Positions 7,768-16,617 of a stretch of 64,000 bases of DNA are shown piece after piece (positions within the stretch are counted from its first letter, which is position 1; each line of letters starts with the position of its first letter). Both the position numbers and the translations under genes were made by a program. The DNA is taken from the NCBI RefSeq assembly GCF_030440515.1, contig NZ_CP076543.1:6520501-6584500 (forward strand). The letters are read 5' to 3'. This stretch comes from Streptomyces xanthophaeus. GTDB lineage: Bacteria; Actinomycetota; Actinomycetes; Streptomycetales; Streptomycetaceae. The notes under the pieces were generated by a model, which searched no databases, was not told the DNA's origin, and worked only from the letters and a program-made list of their open reading frames with translations.

Positions 7768-7931
7768 GTCGTCTCTGCCGGGTCTTGCCGGGCCCGCGGC
7801 GTCCGGCACCGCACCTGGCCGTGTTGGAGGGGCTCCCGAGTACGTCCAGTACACGGGAGCCCCTCCGCCTTGCCATGCACGGCACCGGACGCCGCGAGCT
7901 CGGCCGACAAGATCCGAAAGAGACGACCTAG
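7764..7931. mobile_element. 168-bp palindromic MITE-like element with CTAG ends
   Basis: The ends are perfect 12-bp inverted repeats, CTAGGTCGTCTC (7764-7775) and GAGACGACCTAG (7920-7931). The two arms stay similar to the centre, for example GCGGCGTCCGG on both sides. The core is a perfect 13-bp stem, GGAGGGGCTCCCG (7826-7838) with its complement at 7854-7866, capped by a GTAC/GTAC helix. It has no coding capacity. Paired CTAG ends are what insertion at a CTAG target with TA duplication (IS5/IS427 type) would leave. The CTAG copies also provide the stop codons of both flanking convergent genes, and the core hairpin could act as a two-way terminator. Confidence 0.7.
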
Positions 7932-8428
7932 CGGTAAGCGGTGGCGCGGACGGTGTCGCCGCACAGGGCGAACTGGCCGCCGTCGTTGGGAGCCACCTGG
8001 AAGCCCGCGCCCGCGACGCCGATCACCAGCGTGGGGGCGACGGTCGGGTCGGCGCCGGAGGCGCAGAAGCCGTCCGCCTCGCCGAGGACCGGGGTGAAGG
8101 TCAGGACCGTCGAGGCGCTCCCGCCCGGGGACAACAGCACCGGCCGGGCCTCGCCCCGGGGGATGACGCGCAGCGGCTTGTTCTGGTCCGGCGATCCCTG
8201 GCCCGCGAGAGCGACCGTCGGGAAGCCCCGCAGCTGACAGGCAGGGCCGTTGTTGACCACCGTGAACCGCACGTGAATGGTGTCGGGCCGCTCCGCGCCG
8301 GTGTCCGAGAGCTGGTCCGCGGTGCACGCGGCGGCCGGCGCCGCCGTGGCGGGAGTGCCTGCGAGCAGTCCGCCCGCCAGCAGGGCCGTCGCGGCGCCCA
8401 GGGCAGCCGTCTTCCTGGTCACTCTCAT
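7928..8428 (-). CDS. Secreted DUF4232 protein
   Basis: Encodes 166 residues from an ATG at 8428 with GAGGTGA upstream. A typical Sec signal peptide is visible: MRVTRKTAAL, a hydrophobic run of Ala/Leu/Gly, then TPATAAPAAA as the likely cleavage region near residue 35. The mature part has the DUF4232 pattern: a Cys soon after cleavage (ACTADQL), VRFTVVNNGPACQLRGFPTVAL, and a further Cys pair near the C-terminus, suggesting disulfides and an Ig-like beta sandwich. The role of this common secreted Streptomyces family is unknown. The TAG stop falls within the right end of the palindromic element. Confidence 0.85.
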   Translation of the reverse strand: MRVTRKTAALGAATALLAGGLLAGTPATAAPAAACTADQLSDTGAERPDTIHVRFTVVNNGPACQLRGFPTVALAGQGSPDQNKPLRVIPRGEARPVLLSPGGSASTVLTFTPVLGEADGFCASGADPTVAPTLVIGVAGAGFQVAPNDGGQFALCGDTVRATAYR

Positions 8429-8438
8429 GGGTGTCACC

Positions 8439-8948
8439 TCATGCCAGGTCGGAAGATCCCCTTCCACCATCGCACGGGGTGCCGATGGCGGCCCGGCCGA
8501 ACGAGGCCATGGTCAGCCCCGGCACGGGGGAGAAGTCAGGGCCGCGGGTGAATCCGGCACGTTCGTAGAGGGTCACCGCGGGGGCGTTCGCCGCGCCCGT
8601 GGTCACCTCGACCAGGCGGCCCGGGAACAGCTCGGTCAGGACGTGGCGCAGCAGCAGCGAGGCGACGCCCCGGCGGAACCAGCCCGGGTCCACGCACAGC
8701 CGGTCGATGCCGATGCCGCCGTCGGCCCCTTCCTCCCAGGCGAGGAAGCCGGCCGGCTCGCCGTCCTCGGTGACGGCGCCCACCCAGTTCAGAGGCCGGG
8801 CCCTCATCTCGGCGAGGCTCTCGCCGAGCGCCGGTATGCCGTCGAAGCCGATCAGCTCCGCCTCCACCGCGTAGGCGGCCCGCCCGATCCGGTGCACGGC
8901 CGCCGCGGTGGCATCGTCGGTCAGGTCCAGCGTGCGTATCTGCTGCAT
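8439..8948 (-). CDS. GNAT-family N-acetyltransferase
   Basis: Encodes 169 residues. The fold is recognised from IDRLCVDPGWFRRGVASLLL, which carries the acetyl-CoA pyrophosphate-binding Arg/Gln-x-x-Gly-x-Gly/Ala region, and from NAPAVTLYERAGF, the usual C-terminal strand and helix. The substrate is unknown. The ATG at 8948 has no Shine-Dalgarno sequence, but on the minus strand TAGCGT (8955-8960) ends 6 bases before it, consistent with a leaderless mRNA. The DUF4232 gene follows 10 bases downstream on the same strand and its ribosome site overlaps the stop of this gene, so the two are probably one operon. Confidence 0.85.
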   Translation of the reverse strand: MQQIRTLDLTDDATAAAVHRIGRAAYAVEAELIGFDGIPALGESLAEMRARPLNWVGAVTEDGEPAGFLAWEEGADGGIGIDRLCVDPGWFRRGVASLLLRHVLTELFPGRLVEVTTGAANAPAVTLYERAGFTRGPDFSPVPGLTMASFGRAAIGTPCDGGRGSSDLA

Positions 8949-9149
8949 GCGGCCACGCTACCCACGGCTCGCGCAGACCGGCCCGGAGTTTCGGGTGGGG
9001 CGGGGGCCCGGGGGGACCCAGCCCCATGGGCCCGCCCGCGTCTGCCCGGGCCGAGGCCACGGCTCCGCTGGGCGGCGGCTGCGCGGTGCGGGGGATCCGC
9101 TGCGCAGGCCCGGGCGGTAACCGTTTAGCGGCGCGGCCACTCCGCTCGG

Positions 9150-9155
9150 TACGAT
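9150..9155 (+). promoter_or_regulatory. Candidate -10 box for thrS
   Basis: TACGAT at 9150-9155 fits the TAnnnT -10 pattern and would give a leader of about 40 bases before the GTG of thrS. No convincing -35 box is seen. I see no T-box leader structure in the 255-base gap upstream of thrS. Confidence 0.4.
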
Positions 9156-9203
9156 TCAGGCGCGCGGCGTTCGCCCGCGCACCCCCTGAGTCAGGAGAGA
9201 CCG

Positions 9204-11180
9204 GTGTCAGACGTCCGTGTGATCATCCAACGCGATTCCGAGCGGGACGAGCGCGTGGTGGCCACGGGCACTACGGCGGCGGAGCTCTTCGCCGGCGAGC
9301 GCACCATCGTCGCCGCGCGCATCGCGGGCGAGCTCAAGGACCTCGCGTACGAGGTGAAGGACGGCGAGACCGTCGAGCCGGTGGAGATCTCCTCCGAGGA
9401 CGGCCTCAACATCCTGCGCCACTCGACCGCGCACGTCATGGCGCAGGCCGTGCAGGAGCTCTTCCCCGAGGCCAAGCTGGGCATCGGCCCGCCGGTCCAG
9501 AACGGCTTCTACTACGACTTCGACGTGGCCCGGCCCTTCACCCCGGAGGACCTGAAGGCCATCGAGAAGAAGATGCAGGAGATCCAGAAGCGCGGCCAGC
9601 GGTTCTCCCGCCGCGTGGTCACCGACGAGGCGGCCCGCGAGGAGCTCGCCGACGAGCCGTACAAGCTGGAGCTCATCGGCATCAAGGGCTCCGCGTCGAC
9701 CGACGACGGCGCGAACGTCGAGGTGGGCGGCGGCGAGCTGACCATCTACGACAACCTGGACGCGAAGACCGGCGACCTGTGCTGGAAGGACCTCTGCCGC
9801 GGTCCCCACCTGCCCACCACCCGGAACATCCCCGCGTTCAAGCTCATGCGCAATGCCGCCGCCTACTGGCGCGGCAGCGAGAAGAACCCGATGCTCCAGC
9901 GCATCTACGGCACCGCGTGGCCGTCGAAGGAAGAGCTGAAGGCCCACCTCGACTTCCTGGCCGAGGCCGAGAAGCGCGACCACCGCAAGCTCGGCAACGA
10001 GCTCGACCTCTTCTCCATCCCGGACGAGATCGGCTCCGGCCTCGCCGTCTTCCACCCGCGCGGCGGCATCATCCGCCGGGTCATGGAGGACTACTCGCGC
10101 AAGCGGCACGAGGAGGAGGGCTACGAGTTCGTCTACTCCCCGCACGCCACCAAGGGCGCCCTCTTCGAGAAGAGCGGACACCTGGACTGGTACGCGGAGG
10201 GCATGTACCCCCCCATGCAGCTCGACGGTGGTACCGACTACTACCTCAAGCCCATGAACTGCCCGATGCACAACCTGATCTTCGACGCGCGCGGCCGCTC
10301 CTACCGCGAACTGCCGCTGCGTCTGTTCGAGTTCGGCACCGTGTACCGGTACGAGAAGTCGGGTGTCGTCCACGGTCTGACCCGCGCCCGCGGGTTCACC
10401 CAGGACGACGCGCACATCTACTGCACCCGCGAGCAGATGGCGGAGGAGCTCGACACGACCCTCACCTTCGTGCTCAACCTGCTGCGCGACTACGGTCTGA
10501 CCGACTTCTACCTGGAGCTGTCCACCAAGGACCCGGAGAAGTTCGTCGGCTCGGACGAGGCCTGGGAGGAGGCGACCGCCGTCCTCGCGCAGGTCGCCGA
10601 GAAGCAGGGCCTCCCGCTGGTCCCGGACCCGGGCGGCGCCGCCTTCTACGGTCCGAAGATCTCGGTGCAGTGCAAGGACGCCATCGGCCGCACCTGGCAG
10701 ATGTCGACCGTGCAGCTCGACTTCAACCTGCCGGAGCGCTTCAACCTGGAGTACACCGCGCCCGACGGCTCCCGCCAGCGGCCGGTCATGATCCACCGCG
10801 CGCTGTTCGGCTCGATCGAGCGGTTCTTCGCCGTGCTGCTGGAGCACTACGCGGGCGCCATGCCGCCGTGGCTGGCCCCGGTCCAGGCGGTCGGCATCCC
10901 GATCGGCGACGGGCACGTCGAGTACCTGCAGGAGTTCGCCGCGGCGGCGAAGAAGCAGGGCCTGCGGGTCGAGGTGGACGCCTCCTCCGACCGCATGCAG
11001 AAGAAGATCCGCAACCACCAGAAGCTCAAGGTCCCGTTCATGATCATCGTCGGTGACGAGGACATGGCGGCGGGCACCGTCTCCTTCCGTTACCGCGACG
11101 GTTCGCAGGAGAACGGCATCGCCAAGGACGAGGCGCTGGCCAAGCTGGCCAAGGTCGTCGCGGACCGCGTCCAGGTCTGA
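9204..11180 (+). CDS. thrS: Threonyl-tRNA synthetase
   Basis: Encodes 658 residues, the usual length for a full bacterial ThrRS. Domains in order: an N-terminal TGS domain (about 1-62); the editing domain with HSTAH at 73-77, which clears mischarged Ser-tRNA(Thr); the class II catalytic core with motif 2 ([15 protein letters not shown]) and the zinc-binding Cys in [11 protein letters not shown]; and the C-terminal anticodon-binding domain. It charges tRNA-Thr in the cytoplasm. The GTG start at 9204 follows CAGGAGAG. It is followed by a strong terminator, so it is probably transcribed alone. Confidence 0.98.
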   Translation: MSDVRVIIQRDSERDERVVATGTTAAELFAGERTIVAARIAGELKDLAYEVKDGETVEPVEISSEDGLNILRHSTAHVMAQAVQELFPEAKLGIGPPVQNGFYYDFDVARPFTPEDLKAIEKKMQEIQKRGQRFSRRVVTDEAAREELADEPYKLELIGIKGSASTDDGANVEVGGGELTIYDNLDAKTGDLCWKDLCRGPHLPTTRNIPAFKLMRNAAAYWRGSEKNPMLQRIYGTAWPSKEELKAHLDFLAEAEKRDHRKLGNELDLFSIPDEIGSGLAVFHPRGGIIRRVMEDYSRKRHEEEGYEFVYSPHATKGALFEKSGHLDWYAEGMYPPMQLDGGTDYYLKPMNCPMHNLIFDARGRSYRELPLRLFEFGTVYRYEKSGVVHGLTRARGFTQDDAHIYCTREQMAEELDTTLTFVLNLLRDYGLTDFYLELSTKDPEKFVGSDEAWEEATAVLAQVAEKQGLPLVPDPGGAAFYGPKISVQCKDAIGRTWQMSTVQLDFNLPERFNLEYTAPDGSRQRPVMIHRALFGSIERFFAVLLEHYAGAMPPWLAPVQAVGIPIGDGHVEYLQEFAAAAKKQGLRVEVDASSDRMQKKIRNHQKLKVPFMIIVGDEDMAAGTVSFRYRDGSQENGIAKDEALAKLAKVVADRVQV

Positions 11181-11192
11181 TCCGGCCACATC

Positions 11193-11246
11193 CGTACGAG
11201 GAAGGCCCCTGGAAAGTGATCACTTTCCGGGGGCCTTCCTCGTACG
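11193..11246. terminator. Long hairpin terminator after thrS
   Basis: CGTACGAGGAAGGCCCC pairs with GGGGCCTTCCTCGTACG, and the inside continues GGAAAGTGATCACTTTCC, so almost the whole 54 bases fold into one hairpin. Confidence 0.85.
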
Positions 11247-11273
11247 CCAGGCCAAGGTCATATGCTTGCCGCC

Positions 11274-11822
11274 ATGACGACTCAGCCGGAGCAGCAGATC
11301 GGTGTGGGCACGCAGGACGCGTTCCAGCGACTGTGGACGCCCCACCGGATGGCCTACATCCAGGGGGAGAACAAGCCGACCGGCCCGGAGGCCGGGGACG
11401 GCTGTCCCTTCTGCGGGATTCCGGACATGTCCGACCAGGACGGCCTGGTCGTCGCGCGGGGCCGGCACGTGTACGCGGTGCTGAACCTCTACCCGTACAA
11501 CGGCGGCCACCTGATGGTCGTCCCGTACCGGCACGTCGCCGACTACACCGAGCTGGACGGGCCGGAGACGGCCGAGCTCGCCGACCTCACCAAGCGGGCG
11601 ATGGTCGCGCTGCGCAAGGCCTCGGGCGCGCACGGATTCAACATCGGCATGAACCAGGGCGCGGCGGCCGGCGCCGGCATCGCCGCGCACCTGCACCAGC
11701 ACATCGTGCCCCGCTGGGGCGGGGACACGAACTTCATGCCGGTCGTGGGCCACACCAAGGTGCTGCCCCAACTCCTGGCGGACACCCGCCAGATGCTCGC
11801 CGACGCCTGGCCCGTCGACTAG
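11274..11822 (+). CDS. HIT-domain nucleotide-binding protein
   Basis: Encodes 182 residues from the ATG at 11274. An in-frame ATG at 11262 would add four residues. I chose 11274 because TATGCT (11261-11266) ends 7 bases before it and looks like a -10 box for a leaderless mRNA. The HIT motif HLHQHIV is at residues 139-145, where the second His is the nucleophile for nucleotidyl transfer. An early CPFC motif and VNLYPYNGGHLMVVPYRH-type sequence place it near the diadenosine tetraphosphate phosphorylase branch. It likely hydrolyses or phosphorolyses a dinucleotide or nucleoside phosphoramidate. In actinobacteria it often sits close to the PIM lipid genes, as it does here. Confidence 0.88.
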   Translation: MTTQPEQQIGVGTQDAFQRLWTPHRMAYIQGENKPTGPEAGDGCPFCGIPDMSDQDGLVVARGRHVYAVLNLYPYNGGHLMVVPYRHVADYTELDGPETAELADLTKRAMVALRKASGAHGFNIGMNQGAAAGAGIAAHLHQHIVPRWGGDTNFMPVVGHTKVLPQLLADTRQMLADAWPVD

Positions 11823-11853
11823 GCCGTGCCCGGTCAGGCCCGGCTGTGCCCGG

Positions 11854-12261
11854 TCAGGCCCGGTCCGGGCGGTCCCGGTGCCAGGCCCGTACCTCGGCCT
11901 CGACGTCGAACTCCGTCAGGCCCAGGGCCGGGCCCGGCGGGGGCATGCGCAGGGCCGCCGCGATCTTCTCGTTGATCTCCGTGAGGACGTCCCGTACCTG
12001 GCGTTCCGAGCGGGCCGCCCGGACCTTCTCCACGGCGTCCTCGGCCTCCTTGCGCAGCGCGAGCGCCGGGGGCAGGACGGCGAAGCCCTCGCGGTGCAGC
12101 TTGTCCTTGATCCACCACTGCTCGTCGTAGGGCGCGTCCAGCGAGGCCAGCGGCTTGCCGTAGCCGGCCAGGCTCTTGAAGTCGCCCCGTTCGGTGGCCT
12201 GTCGGATCTGCCGGTCCACGAAGGACTCGAAGCTGACACCCGGTGGCTTGCGCTCGGTCAT
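11854..12261 (-). CDS. DUF1992 (DnaJ homologue subfamily C member 28-like) protein
   Basis: Encodes 135 residues. The family block is clear near the N-terminus: a helix ending in VDRQIRQATERGDF, then LAGYGKPL followed by the conserved WWIKDKLHREGF. DUF1992 proteins are small, helical and conserved from bacteria to animal DNAJC28, with unknown function. There is no J domain here. The ATG at 12261 is preceded by GAGGAGGGACC. The 3' end overlaps the second copy of a 17-base tandem duplication that spans the junction with the convergent HIT gene. Confidence 0.85.
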   Translation of the reverse strand: MTERKPPGVSFESFVDRQIRQATERGDFKSLAGYGKPLASLDAPYDEQWWIKDKLHREGFAVLPPALALRKEAEDAVEKVRAARSERQVRDVLTEINEKIAAALRMPPPGPALGLTEFDVEAEVRAWHRDRPDRA

Positions 12262-12301
12262 GGTCCCTCCTCGGTCCTCCTCGGCCGTCCCTCCAGCCTA
12301 C

Positions 12302-13981
12302 CTACGCGTCGTAGACGTCCGCCTTGCGCGGGGACGGCTCCTGGATGAGCCCGCTCATGATCGAGGAGCGGTTGGTGAAGCGGTCGGTGTCGACGCCGTT
12401 CTCCTCCAGCACCTTGAAGGTCGCCGCGTGGATCGACCGCAGGACCGGCGCCACCGTACGCAGGGCGTCGTCCGCCATGAACCGGTGCCGCCACATCGAG
12501 CTCGCCCAGACGTGGCGCAGGCCGAAGGGCTCGGGCAGGACCAGCTTGCCGCCGAAGAACTCCAGGATCGGCGGGTACCAGGTCAGCGGGGCCCGCACGG
12601 CGAGGCGCACCACCTCCTGCGCGTCCACCAGCGGCAGCGGGCGCTCCACGGTCTCCCAGAAGCGGACGCTCTTGGGCACCTCCACGGTCGGGGCCGCGGA
12701 CTTGCTGGTGAACAGCCCGTGCACGGGGCCCAGCGCGTGCGCGGTGACGTCCACGCGCAGCGTCTTGTAGAGCACGGTGACCGTGACCAGCATGTTGATG
12801 ACCAGCTGGCCGTCCCAGAGCGGGTACTGGATGCCCAGGTAGTGCCGGTCGCCCGCGCTGAACTGCTGCTCGTTGCAGATCCGGGTTATCTCGTGCGGCT
12901 TGATGAGGAAGGCGTCCACGTTCTCACCGGTGGGGCGGGCCACCTCGGCGGCGCCCTCACCGATCGGGGTGACGATCCAGTGCTGGATCGCGGCGGGCGG
13001 GAAGCCGCCGGTGTGCAGGGGCCCCCGCTCCAGCTTGCGGAGCTGGGCGTCGATCCCGCGTATGACGTCCCAGCTGCGGAAGGGGTGGATCTCCAGGCCC
13101 TCGCTCTTGGGGCTCAGCTCCTCGGCCATCTGCCAGCTGCCCCAGCGGGTGCCCATGCCCAGGATCCCCTTGGGGCCCGCGTAGAAGACCTGGTTGCTGC
13201 GGTCCTCGGCGGTCAGCTTGGCGAGCTGGTGACGCAGGTCCTCGCGCGCCTTCTCGTCGGGGTTGCCGGGCACGGCCTCGGGGATCTTGGCACCGACGCC
13301 GCCGCCCGACAGCAGCCCGTCCCAGCGGGCGCGCAGGTCCCGGGCGGTGGCCTCGCAGGTGCGCCGGGCGAGCAGCCAGCCCAGCGCCGGGGCGATGATC
13401 ATGCCGCGGGCGTAGAGGCCCAGGAAGCCGGTCAGCGGCAGCTTGAACATCAGGAGGGCCGCCACGGCGCCGATCCCGACCAGGACGGCGGTGCCGATCC
13501 AGGAGCTGTGCTTGCCCTCCTTGGCGCCCAGGGTCTTGCGGAGCTGGAAGAGCCCCAGCCACAGCAGCAGGCCGGGCAGGAACAGCACACCGCAGACCAG
13601 CATGATCAGCCGGAGTTTACGGTCGCGCTCCTTGCGGATGTGCGAGGCGGCCAGGCAGTGCTCCACCACCGTCTGCGGATCGGCGCCGAAGGACTGGATG
13701 AGGGGCTTGCGGCCCGGGCCGAGGGTGCGGGCCTCCACGGCCCGGCAGAAGGCCTCGCCGAGGCTGGGCTCGAAGAGGGAGATCTTCGGCGGTTTGACCG
13801 TCGCCGGGTGGTTCTCGCTGTTGGCGGTGAGTATCTTCTCGAGCTTGCTGTCCTTGCCGCCGTCCCGGTACGCGGCGGAGGCGAGGGCGTTGGTCGCCGC
13901 CGTCTGACCGCCGCCTCCCTGCAGCGGAACCTGTGCTCCGGGCCTGAAGTCGAATCCGTCGTCCGCCACCGCTGCCCCCAT
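12302..13981 (-). CDS. Conserved membrane protein of unknown function
   Basis: Encodes 559 residues from the ATG at 13981. A GTG 12 bases further in, with GGGGG before it, is an alternative start. A soluble head of about 130 residues is followed by two hydrophobic pairs at about 132-160 (LIMLVCGVLFLPGLLLWLGL) and 170-215 (WIGTAVLVGIGAVAALLMF, then MIIAPALGWLLA). The rest, about 340 residues, is soluble, with mixed helices and strands and repeated Trp/Arg/Phe motifs. No enzyme motif is visible. The two paired membrane segments and large cytoplasmic domains suggest a membrane-anchored regulatory or structural protein. I cannot name the family. A TAGGCT -10 box (14016-14021, minus strand) could start a leader of about 28 bases. 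Confidence 0.75.
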   Translation of the reverse strand: MGAAVADDGFDFRPGAQVPLQGGGGQTAATNALASAAYRDGGKDSKLEKILTANSENHPATVKPPKISLFEPSLGEAFCRAVEARTLGPGRKPLIQSFGADPQTVVEHCLAASHIRKERDRKLRLIMLVCGVLFLPGLLLWLGLFQLRKTLGAKEGKHSSWIGTAVLVGIGAVAALLMFKLPLTGFLGLYARGMIIAPALGWLLARRTCEATARDLRARWDGLLSGGGVGAKIPEAVPGNPDEKAREDLRHQLAKLTAEDRSNQVFYAGPKGILGMGTRWGSWQMAEELSPKSEGLEIHPFRSWDVIRGIDAQLRKLERGPLHTGGFPPAAIQHWIVTPIGEGAAEVARPTGENVDAFLIKPHEITRICNEQQFSAGDRHYLGIQYPLWDGQLVINMLVTVTVLYKTLRVDVTAHALGPVHGLFTSKSAAPTVEVPKSVRFWETVERPLPLVDAQEVVRLAVRAPLTWYPPILEFFGGKLVLPEPFGLRHVWASSMWRHRFMADDALRTVAPVLRSIHAATFKVLEENGVDTDRFTNRSSIMSGLIQEPSPRKADVYDA

Positions 13982-14059
13982 CGCTGTGCGTTCGTGCTCT
14001 TTTGATGCGCCGACGAGCCTATCGGCGGATCTCACCCCATGGTCATGGGACAGGGAAAT

Positions 14060-14091
14060 GCCGCCCACCGCAAGCTGGTTGGGTGGGCGGC
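14060..14091. terminator. Hairpin terminator after the EF-G-like gene
   Basis: GCCGCCCACC and GGTGGGCGGC form a 10-bp stem with a 12-base loop. It starts 19 bases beyond the stop codon of the minus-strand EF-G-like gene. Confidence 0.6.
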
Positions 14092-14110
14092 CGACCCGGT
14101 GCTACATCGA

Positions 14111-16306
14111 TCAGCTTCCCTTCTCGGCCTGTTCCCGCACCTTTTCCGCGATCTGCGGCGGCATCGGTTCGTGGCGTGCGTACGCCCGGGCGAAGCGGCC
14201 GGTGCCGTGCGAGACGGAGCGCAGCTCGACGGCGTAGCGGCCGATCTCGATCTCCGGGATCTCGGCGCGGACCCGGGTGCGCCCCGGCGCGGCCTGGTCG
14301 GTGCCGACGACGCGGCCGCGGCGGCCGGCGAGGTCGCTCATGACCGGGCCCACGTACTCGTCGGGGACGATGACGGCGAGCTCGGCGACCGGTTCGAGGA
14401 GGTCGATCCGGGCCTCGGCGGCGGCTTCGCGCAGGGCGAGGGCGCCGGCCGTCTGGAAGGCGGCGTCGGAGGAGTCCACCGAGTGCGCCTTGCCGTCGAG
14501 GAGGGTGATGCGCACGTCGACCAGCGGGTAGCCGGCGGCGACCCCGCGGGCGGCCTGGGTGCGTACGCCCTTCTCGACGGACGGGATGAACTGGCGGGGC
14601 ACGGAGCCGCCGACGACCTTGTCGACGAATTCGATGCCGCTGCCGGGCGGGAGCGGCTCCACCTCGATCTCGCAGATGGCGAACTGGCCGTGGCCGCCGG
14701 ACTGTTTGACGTGCCGGCCGCGCCCGGCGGCCTTGTCCCCGAAGGTCTCGCGCAGGCTCACCTTGTGCGGGACGGGGTCGACCTGGACGCCGTAGCGGGT
14801 GCGCAGCCGCTCCAGGGCGACGTCCTGGTGGGCCTCGCCGAGGCACCACAGGACGACCTGGTGGGTGTGCGGGTTCTGCTCCAGCCGCATGGTCGGGTCC
14901 TCGGCGACCAGCCGGGCCAGGCCCTGGGACAGCTTGTCCTCGTCGGCCTTGCTGTGGGCCTCGATGGCGAGGGGGAGCAGGGGGTCGGGCATGGTCCACG
15001 GGGCCATGAGGAGCGGGTCGTCCTTGGCGGAGAGGGTGTCGCCGGTCTCCGCGCGGGTGAGTTTGGCCACGCAGGCCAGGTCGCCGGCGATGCACCGGGT
15101 CAGGACGCGCTGCTGTTTGCCGAAGGGGGAGGAGAGGGCGCCGACCCGCTCGTCGACGTCATGGTCATCGTGCCCGCGGTCGGCGAGTCCGTGCCCGCTG
15201 ACGTGGACGGTCTCCTCGGCCTTCAGGGTGCCGGAGAAGACGCGTACGAGGGAGACCCGGCCGACGTAGGGGTCGGAGGAGGTCTTGACGACCTCGGCGA
15301 CGAGGGAGCCGTCGGGATCGCAGGTGACGTCCGGGCGGGCGGAGCCGTCGGGGCGGGTGACGGTGACGGCGGCGCGCTCCAGCGGGGTGGGGAAGCCGCC
15401 GGTGACCAGTTCGAGGAGCTCCACGGTGCCCAGGCCCTGGCGGGCGCCGTCGGTGGCGGGGGCGGCCATCAGGACGGGGTGGAAGGTGCCGCGCGCCACC
15501 GCCCGCTCCAGGTCGTCGACGAGGGTCTTGAGGTCGATCTCCTCGCCGCCCAGGTAGCGGTCCATGAGGCTCTCGTCCTCGCTCTCGGCGATGATCCCCT
15601 CGATGAGCCGGGCGCGGGCGTCGGTGATGAGGGCGAGCTCGGCGGGTTCCGGGTCGCGCTCCACGCGCTGGCCGGAGGCGTACTCGTAGACGCGCCGGGA
15701 GAGCAGGCCGAGCAGGCCGGTGACGGGGGCGTGCCCGTCGGGACCGGGCGGGCCGTGCAGGGGGAGGTAGAGGGGGACGACCGCGTCGGGGTCGTCGGCG
15801 CCGAAGATCTCGCCGCACACGGTGGTCATCTGCGTGTAGTCGGAGCGGGCGGCCTCCAGGTGGGTCACGACGATGGCGCGGGGCATGCCGACGGCCTCGC
15901 ACTCGTCCCAGACCATGCGGGTGGCGCCGTCGATCCCGTCCGAGGCCGAGACGACGAAAAGGGCCGCGTCCGCGGCGCGCAGACCGGCCCTGAGTTCCCC
16001 GACGAAGTCGGCGTATCCGGGGGTGTCCAGAATATTGATCTTGATTCCGCCCCATTCGACGGGGACGAGGGACAGCTGGACGGAGCGCTGCCGGCGGTGC
16101 TCGATCTCGTCGTAGTCGGAGACGGTGGCACCGTCCTCGACCCGCCCGGCCCGGTTGACCGCGCCCGCGGTCAGGGCGAGGGCTTCGACCAGCGTGGTCT
16201 TGCCGGATCCGCTGTGGCCGACCAGCACGACATTCCGGATGGAAGAGGGGCGGTCGGCCGTCAGTGCCCTGCCGGCGGCTCCGGCTTGGTGTGATGTGGC
16301 TCCCAT
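14111..16306 (-). CDS. EF-G-like translational GTPase homologue (FusA2 type)
   Basis: Encodes 731 residues from the ATG at 16306, ten bases after GGGAGG. An ATG at 16315 is too close to that site. The P loop is GHSGSGKT (30-37) and G3 is DTPG (94-97), but the G4 position reads THLE (148-151) instead of NKxD, and the switch I region (EHRRQRSVQLSL) departs from the EF-G pattern. EF-G domains II to V follow, ending with a domain IV/V sequence that includes GGSVPRQFIPSVEKG and YADLxxxRGRV-like repeats. Paralogues of this kind in other actinobacteria are not the main elongation factor and their role is unclear. This is not fusA of the str operon. Confidence 0.88.
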   Translation of the reverse strand: MGATSHQAGAAGRALTADRPSSIRNVVLVGHSGSGKTTLVEALALTAGAVNRAGRVEDGATVSDYDEIEHRRQRSVQLSLVPVEWGGIKINILDTPGYADFVGELRAGLRAADAALFVVSASDGIDGATRMVWDECEAVGMPRAIVVTHLEAARSDYTQMTTVCGEIFGADDPDAVVPLYLPLHGPPGPDGHAPVTGLLGLLSRRVYEYASGQRVERDPEPAELALITDARARLIEGIIAESEDESLMDRYLGGEEIDLKTLVDDLERAVARGTFHPVLMAAPATDGARQGLGTVELLELVTGGFPTPLERAAVTVTRPDGSARPDVTCDPDGSLVAEVVKTSSDPYVGRVSLVRVFSGTLKAEETVHVSGHGLADRGHDDHDVDERVGALSSPFGKQQRVLTRCIAGDLACVAKLTRAETGDTLSAKDDPLLMAPWTMPDPLLPLAIEAHSKADEDKLSQGLARLVAEDPTMRLEQNPHTHQVVLWCLGEAHQDVALERLRTRYGVQVDPVPHKVSLRETFGDKAAGRGRHVKQSGGHGQFAICEIEVEPLPPGSGIEFVDKVVGGSVPRQFIPSVEKGVRTQAARGVAAGYPLVDVRITLLDGKAHSVDSSDAAFQTAGALALREAAAEARIDLLEPVAELAVIVPDEYVGPVMSDLAGRRGRVVGTDQAAPGRTRVRAEIPEIEIGRYAVELRSVSHGTGRFARAYARHEPMPPQIAEKVREQAEKGS

Positions 16307-16617
16307 GATGCTCATGCCTCCCGGTGGTGACGGTGAGGGGGGGGGATGGTGAGGGGATCGGTGTCCGGATCGGTGTCCCGGCCGCCTCCGCGGAGGAGGA
16401 ATGCGGGATTCTTCGAGCTTTGCACTGGTGTCACATCCCGTCCATACGTCGTACCGGGGACGTACCCGGGGCCCACCGGAGGCGGTCCACGGCGTGAAGT
16501 ACGTCTTACGTGGCACGAACCGGTGGGTGCGCGGCGTCCGCGCGGTGGCGTGCTGGCTACGATGGGCCAGCCGGTGGCCGTGGTGGCCGTGCGGCCCAGC
16601 GACCCTCCGGGAAGGCC
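16307..16617. other. Gene-free 311-bp divergent promoter region
   Basis: Separates the EF-G-like gene (minus) from pgsA (plus). It contains the GGGAGG ribosome site for the former, a run of nine G at about 16337-16345, and a TACGAT box (16558-16563) that could be the -10 element for the pgsA operon. I see no RNA gene and no convincing reading frame. Confidence 0.6.

Noticed and set aside
8949..9203. T-box leader before thrS
   Set aside because: No T-box consensus, specifier loop or terminator/antiterminator pair could be seen.
9207..11189. A 660-codon minus-strand frame opposite thrS
   Set aside because: It is a shadow of the thrS codon pattern, with no start signal or known domain.
14039..16294. 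A 751-codon open frame on the plus strand
   Set aside because: It lies exactly opposite the EF-G-like gene, whose motifs are clear. Long antisense frames are normal at this GC content.
16337..16345. Run of nine G as a possible phase-variation tract
   Set aside because: It is outside any coding frame and not within a recognised promoter spacer.
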